Below, piece by piece: positions 37,135 through 45,735 of a stretch of 64,000 nucleotides of DNA. The position numbers were made by a program, and so were the translations under genes. The stretch is taken from the NCBI GenBank assembly GCA_964446955.1, contig CAYUQJ010000001.1, forward strand, positions 1,178,001 through 1,242,000, read 5' to 3'. The stretch is from Leptolinea sp964446955. GTDB lineage: Bacteria; Chloroflexota; Anaerolineae; Anaerolineales; Anaerolineaceae. The notes under the pieces are model-generated. The model had not been told where the DNA came from. It saw nothing but the letters and a program-made list of their open reading frames with translations, and made no database searches. Each line of letters opens with the position of its first letter. Position 1 is the first letter of the stretch.

Positions 37135-38401
37135 TTCCGGGTTTGGCTCGTTGAGTCTTCCACTTTATGGGAACAGCTATTATCCCGTTTCGTTTTTCCG
37201 CATATGACAATAATGATGAAGGTCTGGATAGTAATTCCACATTAAAACTCAAAATATTATCAAGTTGCTGAAAAGTAAGAACATTAATAATCCCGGTTTT
37301 TATTGAGATTGAATAATTTCCAGGTTTTAGTAGTGGTGAAGGAATCTCAATTCGGGAAACATATATTCCCGGAATCCTGGGATTCAAATTCTGAATATCT
37401 TCGTCTGTATCAAATGAAATAAATAATGTAGTACCATTTCTCTTTAATTCAAAATTTACTACCGCCCCCTCAACGGGTTTGGAAATTATATAAGTTAGTT
37501 CCAAAGCAATTTTAGAAAAAACATCAAATAAACCATTTTCATTTTCGTTCTCATCAACAACTTTTCCACTAATGACTTTTATTGAAATGTCATTAGTATC
37601 ATTTATCATAAATGATGACATTTGTTTTTCATCTCTTATGTTTTGAATATACGAGTCAACTACATCATTGACAGACCCGTATACATTTATATTTCCTTTT
37701 TCCAGCAAAATCCCAATTGAACATAAAGATCTGATCATATCCATCTGATGGCTAACAAATAAAACGGTACGCCCCCCTCTTGTTACCTCACCCATCTTGC
37801 CTAGACATTTTTTCTGGAAAGAAGCATCACCTACAGCCAATACCTCGTCCACAACGAGTATTTCGGGTTCCAAATGGGCTGCCACGGCAAATGCCAACCT
37901 TACATACATACCACTTGAATAGAATTTAACAGGGGTATCAAGAAACCGGTCAACGCCGGAAAAATCAACGATTTCATCAAATTTTCTGGTGATCTCAGTC
38001 CGGCTCATACCGAGTATGGCCCCATTAAGGAATATGTTTTCCCGCCCGGTTAGTTCCGGGTGGAAGCCTGTTCCCACCTCCAGAAGAGACCCTACCCGGC
38101 CATAAATATCTACTCTTCCACGGGTGGGTCTGGTTATCCGGGAAAGTATCTTTAATAGGGTGGATTTCCCTGCTCCATTTCGCCCAATTATTCCAATAGC
38201 CTCTCCAACCTTAACATCAAACGAAATATCATCCAAGGCCCAGAATAGATTTCGATCTGGGGATCGCTCGCCTTTTACCCAACGCTTCGGAGCTTTTATT
38301 GCATCAACCACAACTTCACGAAACGTAGTATAGGCAGTCTTTTGACCGCCCAAACAATATTGTTTTCCTAAATGATCTACACGAATGGCGATATCGCTCA
38401 T
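37115..38401 (-). CDS. Polysaccharide ABC exporter ATP-binding subunit (Wzt-like)
   Basis: The ATG at 38401 overlaps the permease stop by one base (TGATG); a TTG just before it is less likely. Motifs: Walker A GRNGAGKSTLLK, signature YSSGMYVRLAFAVA, Walker B EILVVDEVLAVGD, and the switch histidine in 'FVSHQMDMI'. After the ATPase domain (about 1-250) comes a beta-rich C-terminal domain of about 170 residues of the Wzt_C type, which in O9a-type systems recognises the capped glycan end. This supports an ABC-dependent export route besides the Wzy-type proteins. Confidence 0.92.
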   Translation of the reverse strand: MSDIAIRVDHLGKQYCLGGQKTAYTTFREVVVDAIKAPKRWVKGERSPDRNLFWALDDISFDVKVGEAIGIIGRNGAGKSTLLKILSRITRPTRGRVDIYGRVGSLLEVGTGFHPELTGRENIFLNGAILGMSRTEITRKFDEIVDFSGVDRFLDTPVKFYSSGMYVRLAFAVAAHLEPEILVVDEVLAVGDASFQKKCLGKMGEVTRGGRTVLFVSHQMDMIRSLCSIGILLEKGNINVYGSVNDVVDSYIQNIRDEKQMSSFMINDTNDISIKVISGKVVDENENENGLFDVFSKIALELTYIISKPVEGAVVNFELKRNGTTLFISFDTDEDIQNLNPRIPGIYVSRIEIPSPLLKPGNYSISIKTGIINVLTFQQLDNILSFNVELLSRPSSLLSYAEKRNGIIAVPIKWKTQRAKPGNEVSLG

Positions 38402-39255
38402 CAAATAATATCCGCAAAACTGGCTTCCATCTTTTTGAAGTAAAAGAGTCCACCAATTAATATAATGAATATCATTCCATTGGATATGGCAAGCGAAACC
38501 ACATCAAGACTGCTTGTGCCAAGAATGGAAAGTCTGAATCCTTCAATGACACCTGTCATTGGATTCAAGCTATATAACCATCGCCAGTCTTTCGGGATCA
38601 ATGAACTGGAATACGCTATGGGTGTGGCATACATCCAGAATTGCGCTAAGAATGGCACAACATATCGAATATCCCGATACTGGACATTCATTGCAGACAA
38701 CCATAGACCCACAGCTAATGCAGATATTAGAGCAAAAATTGTGAAAACTGGTAAGAGTAATAAATATATGGATAATTTAATCCTGTATATTGCGATTAAT
38801 ACAAAAAGAACAATCAATGAAATCGAAAAATCGACAACACCGGCAAATACCGATGAAATGGGAATAATCAGACGGGGAAAATAAACTTTGCTGATCAAAT
38901 TTTGACTGCCAATTAGACTATTAGATGATTGCGTCAATGCAAAGGCAAATAACTGCCAGGGGAGCAATGCGGTAAATGTAAAAATTGGATAAGGAACGCC
39001 GTCAGAGGGTAATTTTGCCAATTGACCAAAAATTATGCTAAAAAGAGCCATGGTTAGAACAGGTTGTAAAATTGCCCAGGCTGCACCTAAAGCAGTTTGT
39101 TTATATCGGACTTTTATATCCCGCCAGGTTAGGAATAACAATAACTCACGATACTTCCACAATTCCCATAATTCAAGTGGAGCCCACCCTTCAGGCGGGA
39201 GGATGGCTGTATGGAAGCTTTTTGATTCGATTGGAAGGGATTTTTTAGTTTTCAC
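38401..39255 (-). CDS. Polysaccharide ABC exporter permease (Wzm-like, ABC-2 type)
   Basis: 284 residues with six membrane helices. The N-terminal coupling helix 'ELLLFLTWRDIKVRYKQTAL' followed by 'GAAWAILQPVLTMALFSIIF' is diagnostic of the Wzm/RfbD/TagG family. The start codon appears to be GTG and I see no clear ribosome site. Translationally coupled to the ATPase gene. It marks the upstream edge of the AT-rich part; rfbA, 44 bases further upstream, is much more GC-rich. Confidence 0.92.
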   Translation of the reverse strand: MKTKKSLPIESKSFHTAILPPEGWAPLELWELWKYRELLLFLTWRDIKVRYKQTALGAAWAILQPVLTMALFSIIFGQLAKLPSDGVPYPIFTFTALLPWQLFAFALTQSSNSLIGSQNLISKVYFPRLIIPISSVFAGVVDFSISLIVLFVLIAIYRIKLSIYLLLLPVFTIFALISALAVGLWLSAMNVQYRDIRYVVPFLAQFWMYATPIAYSSSLIPKDWRWLYSLNPMTGVIEGFRLSILGTSSLDVVSLAISNGMIFIILIGGLFYFKKMEASFADII

Positions 39256-39299
39256 ACGAGAATTTTTGGTCGGATTTATTATTAGAACTATTCACTATT

Positions 39300-40172
39300 C
39301 TACTCATCTTCCAGCAACCGCAGTAAATATTGCCCGTACTGGTTTGCCGAGATCTTCTCCGCCTGCTTCCGCAGCCCTTCCCGGTCAATGTACCCCATAC
39401 GGTAGGCAATCTCTTCAGGGCACGAGATCATCCAACCCTGGCGTTCCTCCACCACTTGTACAAAGTTGGCCGCCTGCAGCAGGGACTCCTGCGTGCCGGC
39501 ATCCAGCCAGGCGATTCCCCGTCCCAGCACCTCAACCCGCAACTGGCCGCGGTCGAGGTATTTCTGGATCAGGTCCGTGATCTCCAGCTCACCCCGCTTT
39601 GAAGGCTTCTGGTTTTCCACCTCTTCGCAAACGGTCTCATCAAAAAAGTAGATCCCCGGCACGGCAAAGTTTGATTTGGGATTCTCCGGTTTCTCTTCAA
39701 TGCTGATAACCCGTCCGGTCGCATCGTCAAACTCGACCACGCCGTAGCGCTCCGGGTCGCGCACCGGGTAGGCAAAGATGACCGCGCCTTCCTTATTCGT
39801 TGCCGCCGATTTCAGCTTTTCCACCAACCCGGATCCGTAGATAATGTTGTCTCCCAGGATCAACGCCGTCTGCTCACATCCAATGAATTCACGGCCCAGA
39901 ATAAAAGCATCCGCCAACCCGCGCGGAGATGGCTGCTCGGCGTATTCAAAGCGCATACCCCACTGTGATCCATCACCCAGCAGGCGCTTGAATGCGTCTA
40001 TGCTTTCCGGTGATGTAATGATCAACACCTCCCGGATACCCGCCAACATCAACGTGGAAAGCGGGTAATACACCATCGGCTTATCATAGACTGGCAGAAG
40101 CTGCTTGCTCATGGCAAGCGTCAACGGGTAAAGCCGGGTTCCATATCCCCCGGCCAGAATGATGCCTTTCAT
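39300..40172 (-). CDS. rfbA: Glucose-1-phosphate thymidylyltransferase
   Basis: Makes dTDP-glucose from dTTP and glucose-1-phosphate. The N-terminal nucleotide signature is 'KGIILAGGYGTRLYPLTLAM' (2-21), followed by 'SKQLLPVYDKPMVYYPLSTL'. Also present are 'ALILGDNIIYG' with the metal aspartate, and 'SIEEKPENPKSNFAVPGIYF' for sugar binding. 290 residues, the normal length. The ATG overlaps the rfbB stop by four bases, so the two genes form a coupled pair. No rfbC or rfbD is in the window. Confidence 0.97.
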   Translation of the reverse strand: MKGIILAGGYGTRLYPLTLAMSKQLLPVYDKPMVYYPLSTLMLAGIREVLIITSPESIDAFKRLLGDGSQWGMRFEYAEQPSPRGLADAFILGREFIGCEQTALILGDNIIYGSGLVEKLKSAATNKEGAVIFAYPVRDPERYGVVEFDDATGRVISIEEKPENPKSNFAVPGIYFFDETVCEEVENQKPSKRGELEITDLIQKYLDRGQLRVEVLGRGIAWLDAGTQESLLQAANFVQVVEERQGWMISCPEEIAYRMGYIDREGLRKQAEKISANQYGQYLLRLLEDE

Positions 40173-41254
40173 TTTGCTGAGCCTCCGCGTTGTGTGTAGT
40201 TTTTATTCATCCAATCCCGGAACTGCTCTCTCGATGTGATGCTTTCCACCCAGTCAGGATTGTCCAGATACCACTGAACGGTCATACGCAGGCCATCTTC
40301 CAGGTTATGCCGGGGAACCCAGCCCAATTCGCGCCGGATCTTCCCGCTGTCCATGGCATACCGCCGGTCATGTCCGGGCCTGTCTTTCACATACGTGATC
40401 AGCGATTTATACGACCGGCCATCCGCCACCGGTGACAGTTCATCCAGCAGACGACAAATGGTTTGCACGATTAAAAGATTGGCCGGCTGGTTGATCCCGC
40501 CGATATTGTATGTCTCTCCCGGTTTTCCCTCTGCCAGAATGCGCGCGATGGCTTCACAATGATCTTCCACGTAGAGCCAATCGCGAATCTGCTGGCCGTC
40601 TCCATAAACGGGGATCGGGCGGTTATTCAGCGCATTCAAAATGACGACAGGTATCAATTTTTCCGGAAACTGATACGGGCCGTAATTATTGGAACAATTG
40701 GAGATGGTTACCGGCAATCCATACGTGTGTCCATACGCCCGCACCAGGTGATCGCTGGCGGCTTTGGATGCCGCATACGGGGAGTTTGGCGCATACGGTA
40801 TCTCTTCTGTCCAGGCTGGTTCACCCGGTTTAAGGCTGCCGAAAACCTCGTCGGTTGAGATGTGATGAAACCGTTTCTCTCCAGATGGAGCCATGGTGTT
40901 GTTCAACCAGTATTCCCGCACGGCCTCCAGCAGCGTTGCCGTGCCATTGACATTGGTGACCACAAATTGCATCGGTCCAACAATCGACCGGTCAACGTGA
41001 GATTCTGCGGCAAAATGAACCACATGTGTGATCTCATTATCAAGTAAAACACTTTCTACCTGTTGACGGTCGCATATATCACCCTGCACAAACCGATACA
41101 AAGGGGTTGACTCATATTGTTTCAGATTGTTTCGATTACCCGCGTACGTAAGCAGGTCAAAGTTCACGATCCTCACATCCGTTCGTGAAGACAGGATGTG
41201 TTGTATAAAATTTGAACCGATAAAACCGGCCCCACCGGTGACAAGCCAGTTCAA
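40169..41254 (-). CDS. rfbB: dTDP-glucose 4,6-dehydratase
   Basis: Converts dTDP-glucose to dTDP-4-keto-6-deoxyglucose with bound NAD. The Rossmann motif TGGAGFIGSNF (6-16), 'HFAAESHVDRSI', the S-T-D-E motif 'HISTDEVFG' and the catalytic 'YAASKAASDH' are intact. 361 residues. The start codon is TTG: GGAGGG stands 4 bases before it and the NAD motif begins at the right distance, with no suitable ATG. A TATAAT box at 41290-41295 (minus strand) lies about 30 bases upstream. Its product can feed the WecE-type aminotransferase at 47.5 kb. Confidence 0.96.
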   Translation of the reverse strand: MNWLVTGGAGFIGSNFIQHILSSRTDVRIVNFDLLTYAGNRNNLKQYESTPLYRFVQGDICDRQQVESVLLDNEITHVVHFAAESHVDRSIVGPMQFVVTNVNGTATLLEAVREYWLNNTMAPSGEKRFHHISTDEVFGSLKPGEPAWTEEIPYAPNSPYAASKAASDHLVRAYGHTYGLPVTISNCSNNYGPYQFPEKLIPVVILNALNNRPIPVYGDGQQIRDWLYVEDHCEAIARILAEGKPGETYNIGGINQPANLLIVQTICRLLDELSPVADGRSYKSLITYVKDRPGHDRRYAMDSGKIRRELGWVPRHNLEDGLRMTVQWYLDNPDWVESITSREQFRDWMNKNYTQRGGSAK

Positions 41255-41289
41255 TGAGCCCTCCAGGATTGTTGTTTACCAGCTATAGA

Positions 41290-41295
41290 ATTATA
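41290..41295 (-). promoter_or_regulatory. -10 box candidate for the rfbBA unit
   Basis: TATAAT on the minus strand, with a predicted transcription start about 28 bases before the rfbB TTG codon. The -35 side (near 41313-41318) is poor, so it may be weak or activated. Confidence 0.4.
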
Positions 41296-41725
41296 GTAGA
41301 TAAATTCCCAGATCAGCCTTTTACACTGGCAAGCATGAAAGAAAAAGTAATGTATAATATTATATAGGCAGACCTTAAATTTATTCTGTAGATTTTTTAC
41401 AGATTGCCTTTTACCTTGAAACATCAGGTTTTTCAGAATCGTTCCTCCCGGAATGGGAGTAGAAGTTGGCAGCATGACAGAACTTGAACAGGGCACATAT
41501 GCAAATTATGCATTTCCTTAATGCCCTGTGAAAGCAGATAATTTGGAAAGGTTAGTCAAGCAAACCGGACTGATTTCTGTATCAAAACAGACTTCCAACC
41601 TGCTCATCTACATACCGGGGGCATCAACAGACAGGTCTTTCGAACCTGTTATTGAATATATCTGAATTACCGGCGGCGTTTTCAGTGAAGGTGGTCGGCT
41701 GAACCTAAAAAAATGGTGCAACCGA
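41296..41725. other. Intergenic region between rfbB and recX
   Basis: No confident gene is seen. It holds a nested hairpin at 41488-41529 (outer stem ACAGGGCA/TGCCCTGT, inner stem ATGCA/TGCAT). A 45-codon open frame follows, from GTG 41528 to TGA 41665, reading ...LLIYIPGASTDRSFEPV...; it may be a small gene or a remnant. Its GTG lies inside the outer stem. Confidence 0.35.
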
Positions 41726-42391
41726 ATGCCACGGATCACAGATCTCAAAATTCAAAAACGCAATCCCAACCGCCTCAATGTGTACCTGGATGGCGAGTTT
41801 GCGTTTGGGGTTGAACGAATTGTAGGCGCCTGGCTTTGTGTCGATGATGAAATTGACCGTGAAAAGATCGAGTCCCTGCTTCATAAAGACGAGATTGAAA
41901 AAGCTTATATCCGAGCTTTAAGGCTCATCAACGTTCGACCCCGGTCTGTTCATGAAATAAAAAGCCGGCTTAAGCAGGCCGGATTCGGTGAAGGGGTTAT
42001 TCCCCGGGTAATCGAACGGCTGGAATCTGTCGGGCTGGTAAGTGATAGTAATTTTGCCCGTACCTGGGTTGAAAACCGCTGCACATTCCGACCAAGATCC
42101 AAGCGCGTGTTGGTATTGGAATTGCATCAAAAAGGCGTAGCAGAAAAAGAAATTCAGTCGGCAATACGTGATCTCGACGAAGCTGCACTCGCAACACAAA
42201 CTGCAGAGAAATATGCTTCAAGATGTAAAGGTTTGCCGTTTGATGAATTCCGCAAGAAGATGTTTGGCTACCTCACCCGCCGTGGTTTCGTTTATGGAAC
42301 CGCGTCTGAGGTAATCCAACAAACCTGGCTATCAATGCAGGAAGAAGCGGAAGACTTAAATTTAAAAATGGGAAATAAGAGGATACTATGA
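41726..42391 (+). CDS. recX: Regulatory protein RecX
   Basis: RecX binds RecA filaments and limits their activity. The 221-residue protein shows the three-helix tandem repeats of the family: 'AYIRALRLINVRPRSVHEIK' continuing SRLKQAGF, then 'VIERLESVGLVSDSNFARTW', then 'RVLVLELHQKGVAEKEIQSA', and a fourth near 'FGYLTRRGF'. The N-terminal 45 residues form the extension seen in longer members. No recA is adjacent. The stop overlaps the rny start (ATGA), so recX and rny are co-translated. Confidence 0.88.
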   Translation: MPRITDLKIQKRNPNRLNVYLDGEFAFGVERIVGAWLCVDDEIDREKIESLLHKDEIEKAYIRALRLINVRPRSVHEIKSRLKQAGFGEGVIPRVIERLESVGLVSDSNFARTWVENRCTFRPRSKRVLVLELHQKGVAEKEIQSAIRDLDEAALATQTAEKYASRCKGLPFDEFRKKMFGYLTRRGFVYGTASEVIQQTWLSMQEEAEDLNLKMGNKRIL

Positions 42392-43923
42392 ACCTGTCAG
42401 GGAACTTTGTTCCAATCTTAATCATCGCGGATATTGTTGTCGTCGCGATTGTTGCATTCATTGTGGCGAAAATTGTCGCCAGCAATTTCAAAAAAGAACA
42501 ACAGTACAAAGCAGATAGCATCGTTGCCGCAGCTAATGAGAAATCAAAGACCATTGAACTTGAAGCCAGAGATAAGGCGTTAAAGATCCTTCAACAATCT
42601 GAAGCTGAAACAGCCCGTCTGCGGTCAGAACACACCGCAGAAGAAGATCGTCTTCAGCGCCGTCGGGCAGACCTAGACGGTCGTGTCGAACGGTTGGAAC
42701 AACGCGAACAGGCCTTGAATAAACGCCAGAGCGTGTTGGACCGGCGTTCCAACGAAGTGGAAAAGATGTACACCCAGCAAGTGGAAGAGCTTCAAAATAT
42801 TGCCAAAATGACTCAAGATGAAGCCCGGAACCAATTGCTGGCAGAAACCGAAAAAGATTCCCGCAATGACATGGCGCGCATCATTCGTCAAATCGAAGCG
42901 GAAGCCCGAGCTGAAGGTGAAAAACGCGCCCGCGAACTGATCGCCGATGCCATTCAACGTGTAGCTTCCGATCATGTAGCTGAGGTAACATCATCGGTTG
43001 TCACCCTCCCCAATGAAGAGATGAAAGGCCGCATCGTTGGCCGTAATGGGCGCAATATCCGTGCGTTTGAACAGGCCGCCGGTGTAGATGTCATTGTGGA
43101 TGACACACCTGAAGCTGTTACGGTTTCATGTTTTGATGCCGTTCGCCGCGAGATCGCCCGGCGTGCCTTATCACGGCTCATTTTAGACGGACGTATCCAC
43201 CCGGCGCATATAGAAAAAGTCTTAAATGATGAACAACGCCTGGTAGATAAAGATATTGAAGAAGCCGGTGAACAGGCGGCTTATGATGCCGGAGTTCCCG
43301 GTTTACACCCTGAAATTACCCGCATGCTCGGTCGGCTGAAATACCGCACATCATACGGGCAGAACCAGCTTGCTCACGCCGTGGAAGTCTCCAAACTGGC
43401 CGCAGTCATTGCGGCGGAATTAAGTGCCAATGTGGAGGTTGCAAAAGCGGGTGGTTTATTGCATGACCTGGGCAAAGCGATGGACCACAATACCGAAGGC
43501 ACGCATGCCATGATCGGTGCAGAATTTGCCAAACGTTACGGTGTGAATGCGAAAGTGGTCAACGCGATCGCTTCTCATCACCATGAAGCCGAACAGGATT
43601 CAGTTGAAGCCGTCATTGTTGAAGCGGCGGATGCCATTAGCGGAGCCCGTCCGGGGGCCCGTCGTGAAGACCTGGAACAGTACATCAAACGACTACGCGC
43701 TCTGGAAGAAGTGGCAAACTCCTTCAAAGGCGTTTCACAGAGCTACGCTATTCAAGCCGGTCGCGAAGTACGCATTATTGTCCGCCCCGAAGAGATTGAT
43801 GATCTGGCCAGCACAAAAATGGCAAGAGACATCGCCAAACAGATCGAAGATACCATGCAATACCCCGGGCAGATCAAAGTCACAGTCATCCGTGAAACAA
43901 GGGCTACAGAATTCGCAAAATAA
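42388..43923 (+). CDS. rny: Ribonuclease Y
   Basis: Endoribonuclease that starts mRNA decay at the membrane. An N-terminal membrane helix (about 9-33) is followed by a long charged coiled coil (about 35-200), a KH domain ('MKGRIVGRNGRNIRAFEQAA', with GRNGRN) near 213-270, and an HD domain with 'LLHDLGKAMD' and 'ASHHHEAEQDS' near 350-430. 511 residues, normal length. The ribosome site AGAGG lies at the end of recX. Confidence 0.97.
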   Translation: MNLSGNFVPILIIADIVVVAIVAFIVAKIVASNFKKEQQYKADSIVAAANEKSKTIELEARDKALKILQQSEAETARLRSEHTAEEDRLQRRRADLDGRVERLEQREQALNKRQSVLDRRSNEVEKMYTQQVEELQNIAKMTQDEARNQLLAETEKDSRNDMARIIRQIEAEARAEGEKRARELIADAIQRVASDHVAEVTSSVVTLPNEEMKGRIVGRNGRNIRAFEQAAGVDVIVDDTPEAVTVSCFDAVRREIARRALSRLILDGRIHPAHIEKVLNDEQRLVDKDIEEAGEQAAYDAGVPGLHPEITRMLGRLKYRTSYGQNQLAHAVEVSKLAAVIAAELSANVEVAKAGGLLHDLGKAMDHNTEGTHAMIGAEFAKRYGVNAKVVNAIASHHHEAEQDSVEAVIVEAADAISGARPGARREDLEQYIKRLRALEEVANSFKGVSQSYAIQAGREVRIIVRPEEIDDLASTKMARDIAKQIEDTMQYPGQIKVTVIRETRATEFAK

Positions 43924-43941
43924 GTCAAATGAGGATAGATC

Positions 43942-43973
43942 AAAGGCTGCTCTTTTTTGAGCAGCCTTTTTTG
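43942..43973 (+). terminator. Rho-independent terminator after rny
   Basis: AAAGGCTGCTC (43942-43952) pairs with GAGCAGCCTTT (43959-43969) around a six-T loop, followed by TTTTG. It also separates rny from the convergent hydrolase gene, which ends at 43975. Confidence 0.9.
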
Positions 43974-43974
43974 T

Positions 43975-44610
43975 TTAATTCAGGTAGGGATTAAATTCAA
44001 TCTCCCCATCGATTGTTGTACTTTCGCCATGCCCGGGATAAACCTGTGTTTCAATGGGAAGTGTCAGTATCCTTGTATAAATACTCTTAAGCAAAGCGTC
44101 CTGGTCTGCTCCGGGAAGATCGGTACGGCCTACATTCTGCTTGAACAATAAGTCACCGGTAAAAAAAGACTGATGTTCTTCAGAATAGAAGCACACATGT
44201 CCCGCGCTGTGTCCCGGTGTATGTAATACCTGCAAAGCATTCGCGCCAACATAGATTTCTTTCCCATCCACCAGAAATCCCGCGGGTTCAGGAAAAACCG
44301 GAACGCCAAATCCGAATTCCTTTCCCAAACCACCATCCAGGTACAAATTTCGATCTTCCCTGTGTATATATACCGGGATTCTCTCCCCAAATTCTTTCTG
44401 GATATCCGGAATTCCAATAAAATGGTCGAAATGGCCATGTGTAAGCCATATATCCTGCAAAATCAACTTTTCTTTGTGGATAAATTCGATCAAAGGGAAA
44501 GGCTCGAAGCTCGGATCGATTATACCTGCCCGCCTTGTGGATTCATCCCACAATAGGTAAGCATTATTATCGATGGGACCAAGAACAAAAGTTTCGAATC
44601 GAAGGCTCAT
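43975..44610 (-). CDS. Metallo-beta-lactamase-fold hydrolase (glyoxalase II-like)
   Basis: The zinc motif 'LTHGHFDHF' (H-x-H-x-D-H) is near residue 57. It is followed by 'VLHTPGHSAGHVCFY', 'FFTGDLLF' and 'VYPGHGEST', which give the remaining metal ligands. 211 residues, the length of the small glyoxalase-II-like group that hydrolyses thioesters. The ATG overlaps the end of the M24 peptidase gene by four bases. Substrate not known. Confidence 0.9.
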   Translation of the reverse strand: MSLRFETFVLGPIDNNAYLLWDESTRRAGIIDPSFEPFPLIEFIHKEKLILQDIWLTHGHFDHFIGIPDIQKEFGERIPVYIHREDRNLYLDGGLGKEFGFGVPVFPEPAGFLVDGKEIYVGANALQVLHTPGHSAGHVCFYSEEHQSFFTGDLLFKQNVGRTDLPGADQDALLKSIYTRILTLPIETQVYPGHGESTTIDGEIEFNPYLN

Positions 44611-45713
44611 TTTATAATATACAACTCGCGAGGCAAATCTGATAGCGAAGAGGATCCATCATTTGTTACAAGAACATCATCCTCAATCCGCACGCCGCCT
44701 TTTTCTGGCAAATAGATACCAGGTTCCACCGTATAAACCATGCCGGTAGAAAGCAATTCATCATTCTCTGCAAACATATAGGGGGTCTCGTGGGCTTCCA
44801 TTCCCAGTCCATGCCCAGTACGGTGCGTAAAGAATTCACCAAAACCATCTTTGATGATCTCTTCGCGGGCGGCACGATCAACATCACCGGCAGGAATTCC
44901 CGGCCGTCCAATCGCTCGTCCGGCACTGTTCGCCCGAAAAACACTGGCAGCGATCCTAGACTGCTCTTCCGATGGTTCCCCCATGACCAGCGTCCTGGTC
45001 AGGTCAGATGCGTACCCTTTATAACTGGCACCCCAGTCCACTACGATCAGGTCTCCCTTTCCAATTTTGCGTTCCGATGGAACCGCGTGAGGATTCGCAC
45101 TGTTTGGCCCGGAGGAAAAAATCACCTGAAAAGGCAGTTCGGGATCAGACCCATATTTGAGTAATAGAATGGTCAATTCATTGGCCATATCCTTCTCAGA
45201 GGCACCCACTTTTACCAATGGAAGTAATTCCAGAAATGCCTTCTGGGCAATGTCCACGGCTTTACGCATTGCGTTAATCTCAAAATTATCCTTATGAATT
45301 CGCAGATAATCAAAAACCTGGCTTCCATTGACAAATTCTGCATCTGGTACCGCTTTCATAAGATATTGCAATTCCATATAGCGCAAGCGGGTTGGTTCAA
45401 CACCAATGGTCTTTTTTGAAAGAGAAACCATATTCAGGGCATCATTAAACGCCAGGTTACGTTCCGACGGGTTATCACCAAAAAAGAAAGAAGAACAATC
45501 AAAGGAGATATCCTGTAATTTTGCTTTTTCAAGTTCCGGTAGAACAAGCGCCGGGGGTTTACCAGGCACAAAAATAAAAACCACTGGCCGTTCCATTAAG
45601 TGAAATGACAATCCGGTCAGGTAATTGAGCGATGCGCCCGGATTCAGAACAATTCCATCAATATGATTTTTTGTTAACAATGATTCAAGTTTTCGCAGAC
45701 GTTCGTTATACAT
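44607..45713 (-). CDS. M24-family aminopeptidase (Xaa-Pro dipeptidase-like)
   Basis: 368 residues: an N-terminal creatinase-like domain (1-130) and a pita-bread catalytic domain. Metal ligands are visible in order: aspartates in 'IVVDWGASYKGYASDLTRTL', histidine in 'HRTGHGLGMEAHE', and glutamates in 'YTVEPGIYLPEKGG' and 'VRIEDDVLV'. It removes N-terminal residues next to proline, in the cytosol. Coupled by ATGA overlap to the hydrolase gene downstream. Confidence 0.93.
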   Translation of the reverse strand: MYNERLRKLESLLTKNHIDGIVLNPGASLNYLTGLSFHLMERPVVFIFVPGKPPALVLPELEKAKLQDISFDCSSFFFGDNPSERNLAFNDALNMVSLSKKTIGVEPTRLRYMELQYLMKAVPDAEFVNGSQVFDYLRIHKDNFEINAMRKAVDIAQKAFLELLPLVKVGASEKDMANELTILLLKYGSDPELPFQVIFSSGPNSANPHAVPSERKIGKGDLIVVDWGASYKGYASDLTRTLVMGEPSEEQSRIAASVFRANSAGRAIGRPGIPAGDVDRAAREEIIKDGFGEFFTHRTGHGLGMEAHETPYMFAENDELLSTGMVYTVEPGIYLPEKGGVRIEDDVLVTNDGSSSLSDLPRELYIIK

Positions 45714-45735
45714 TCAGACTGCTTTCCAGGGTGGT

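Noticed and set aside
39035..39580. 181-codon plus-strand frame
   Set aside because: It crosses the boundary of the Wzm-like gene and rfbA in antisense and has an Arg/Pro-rich shadow composition.
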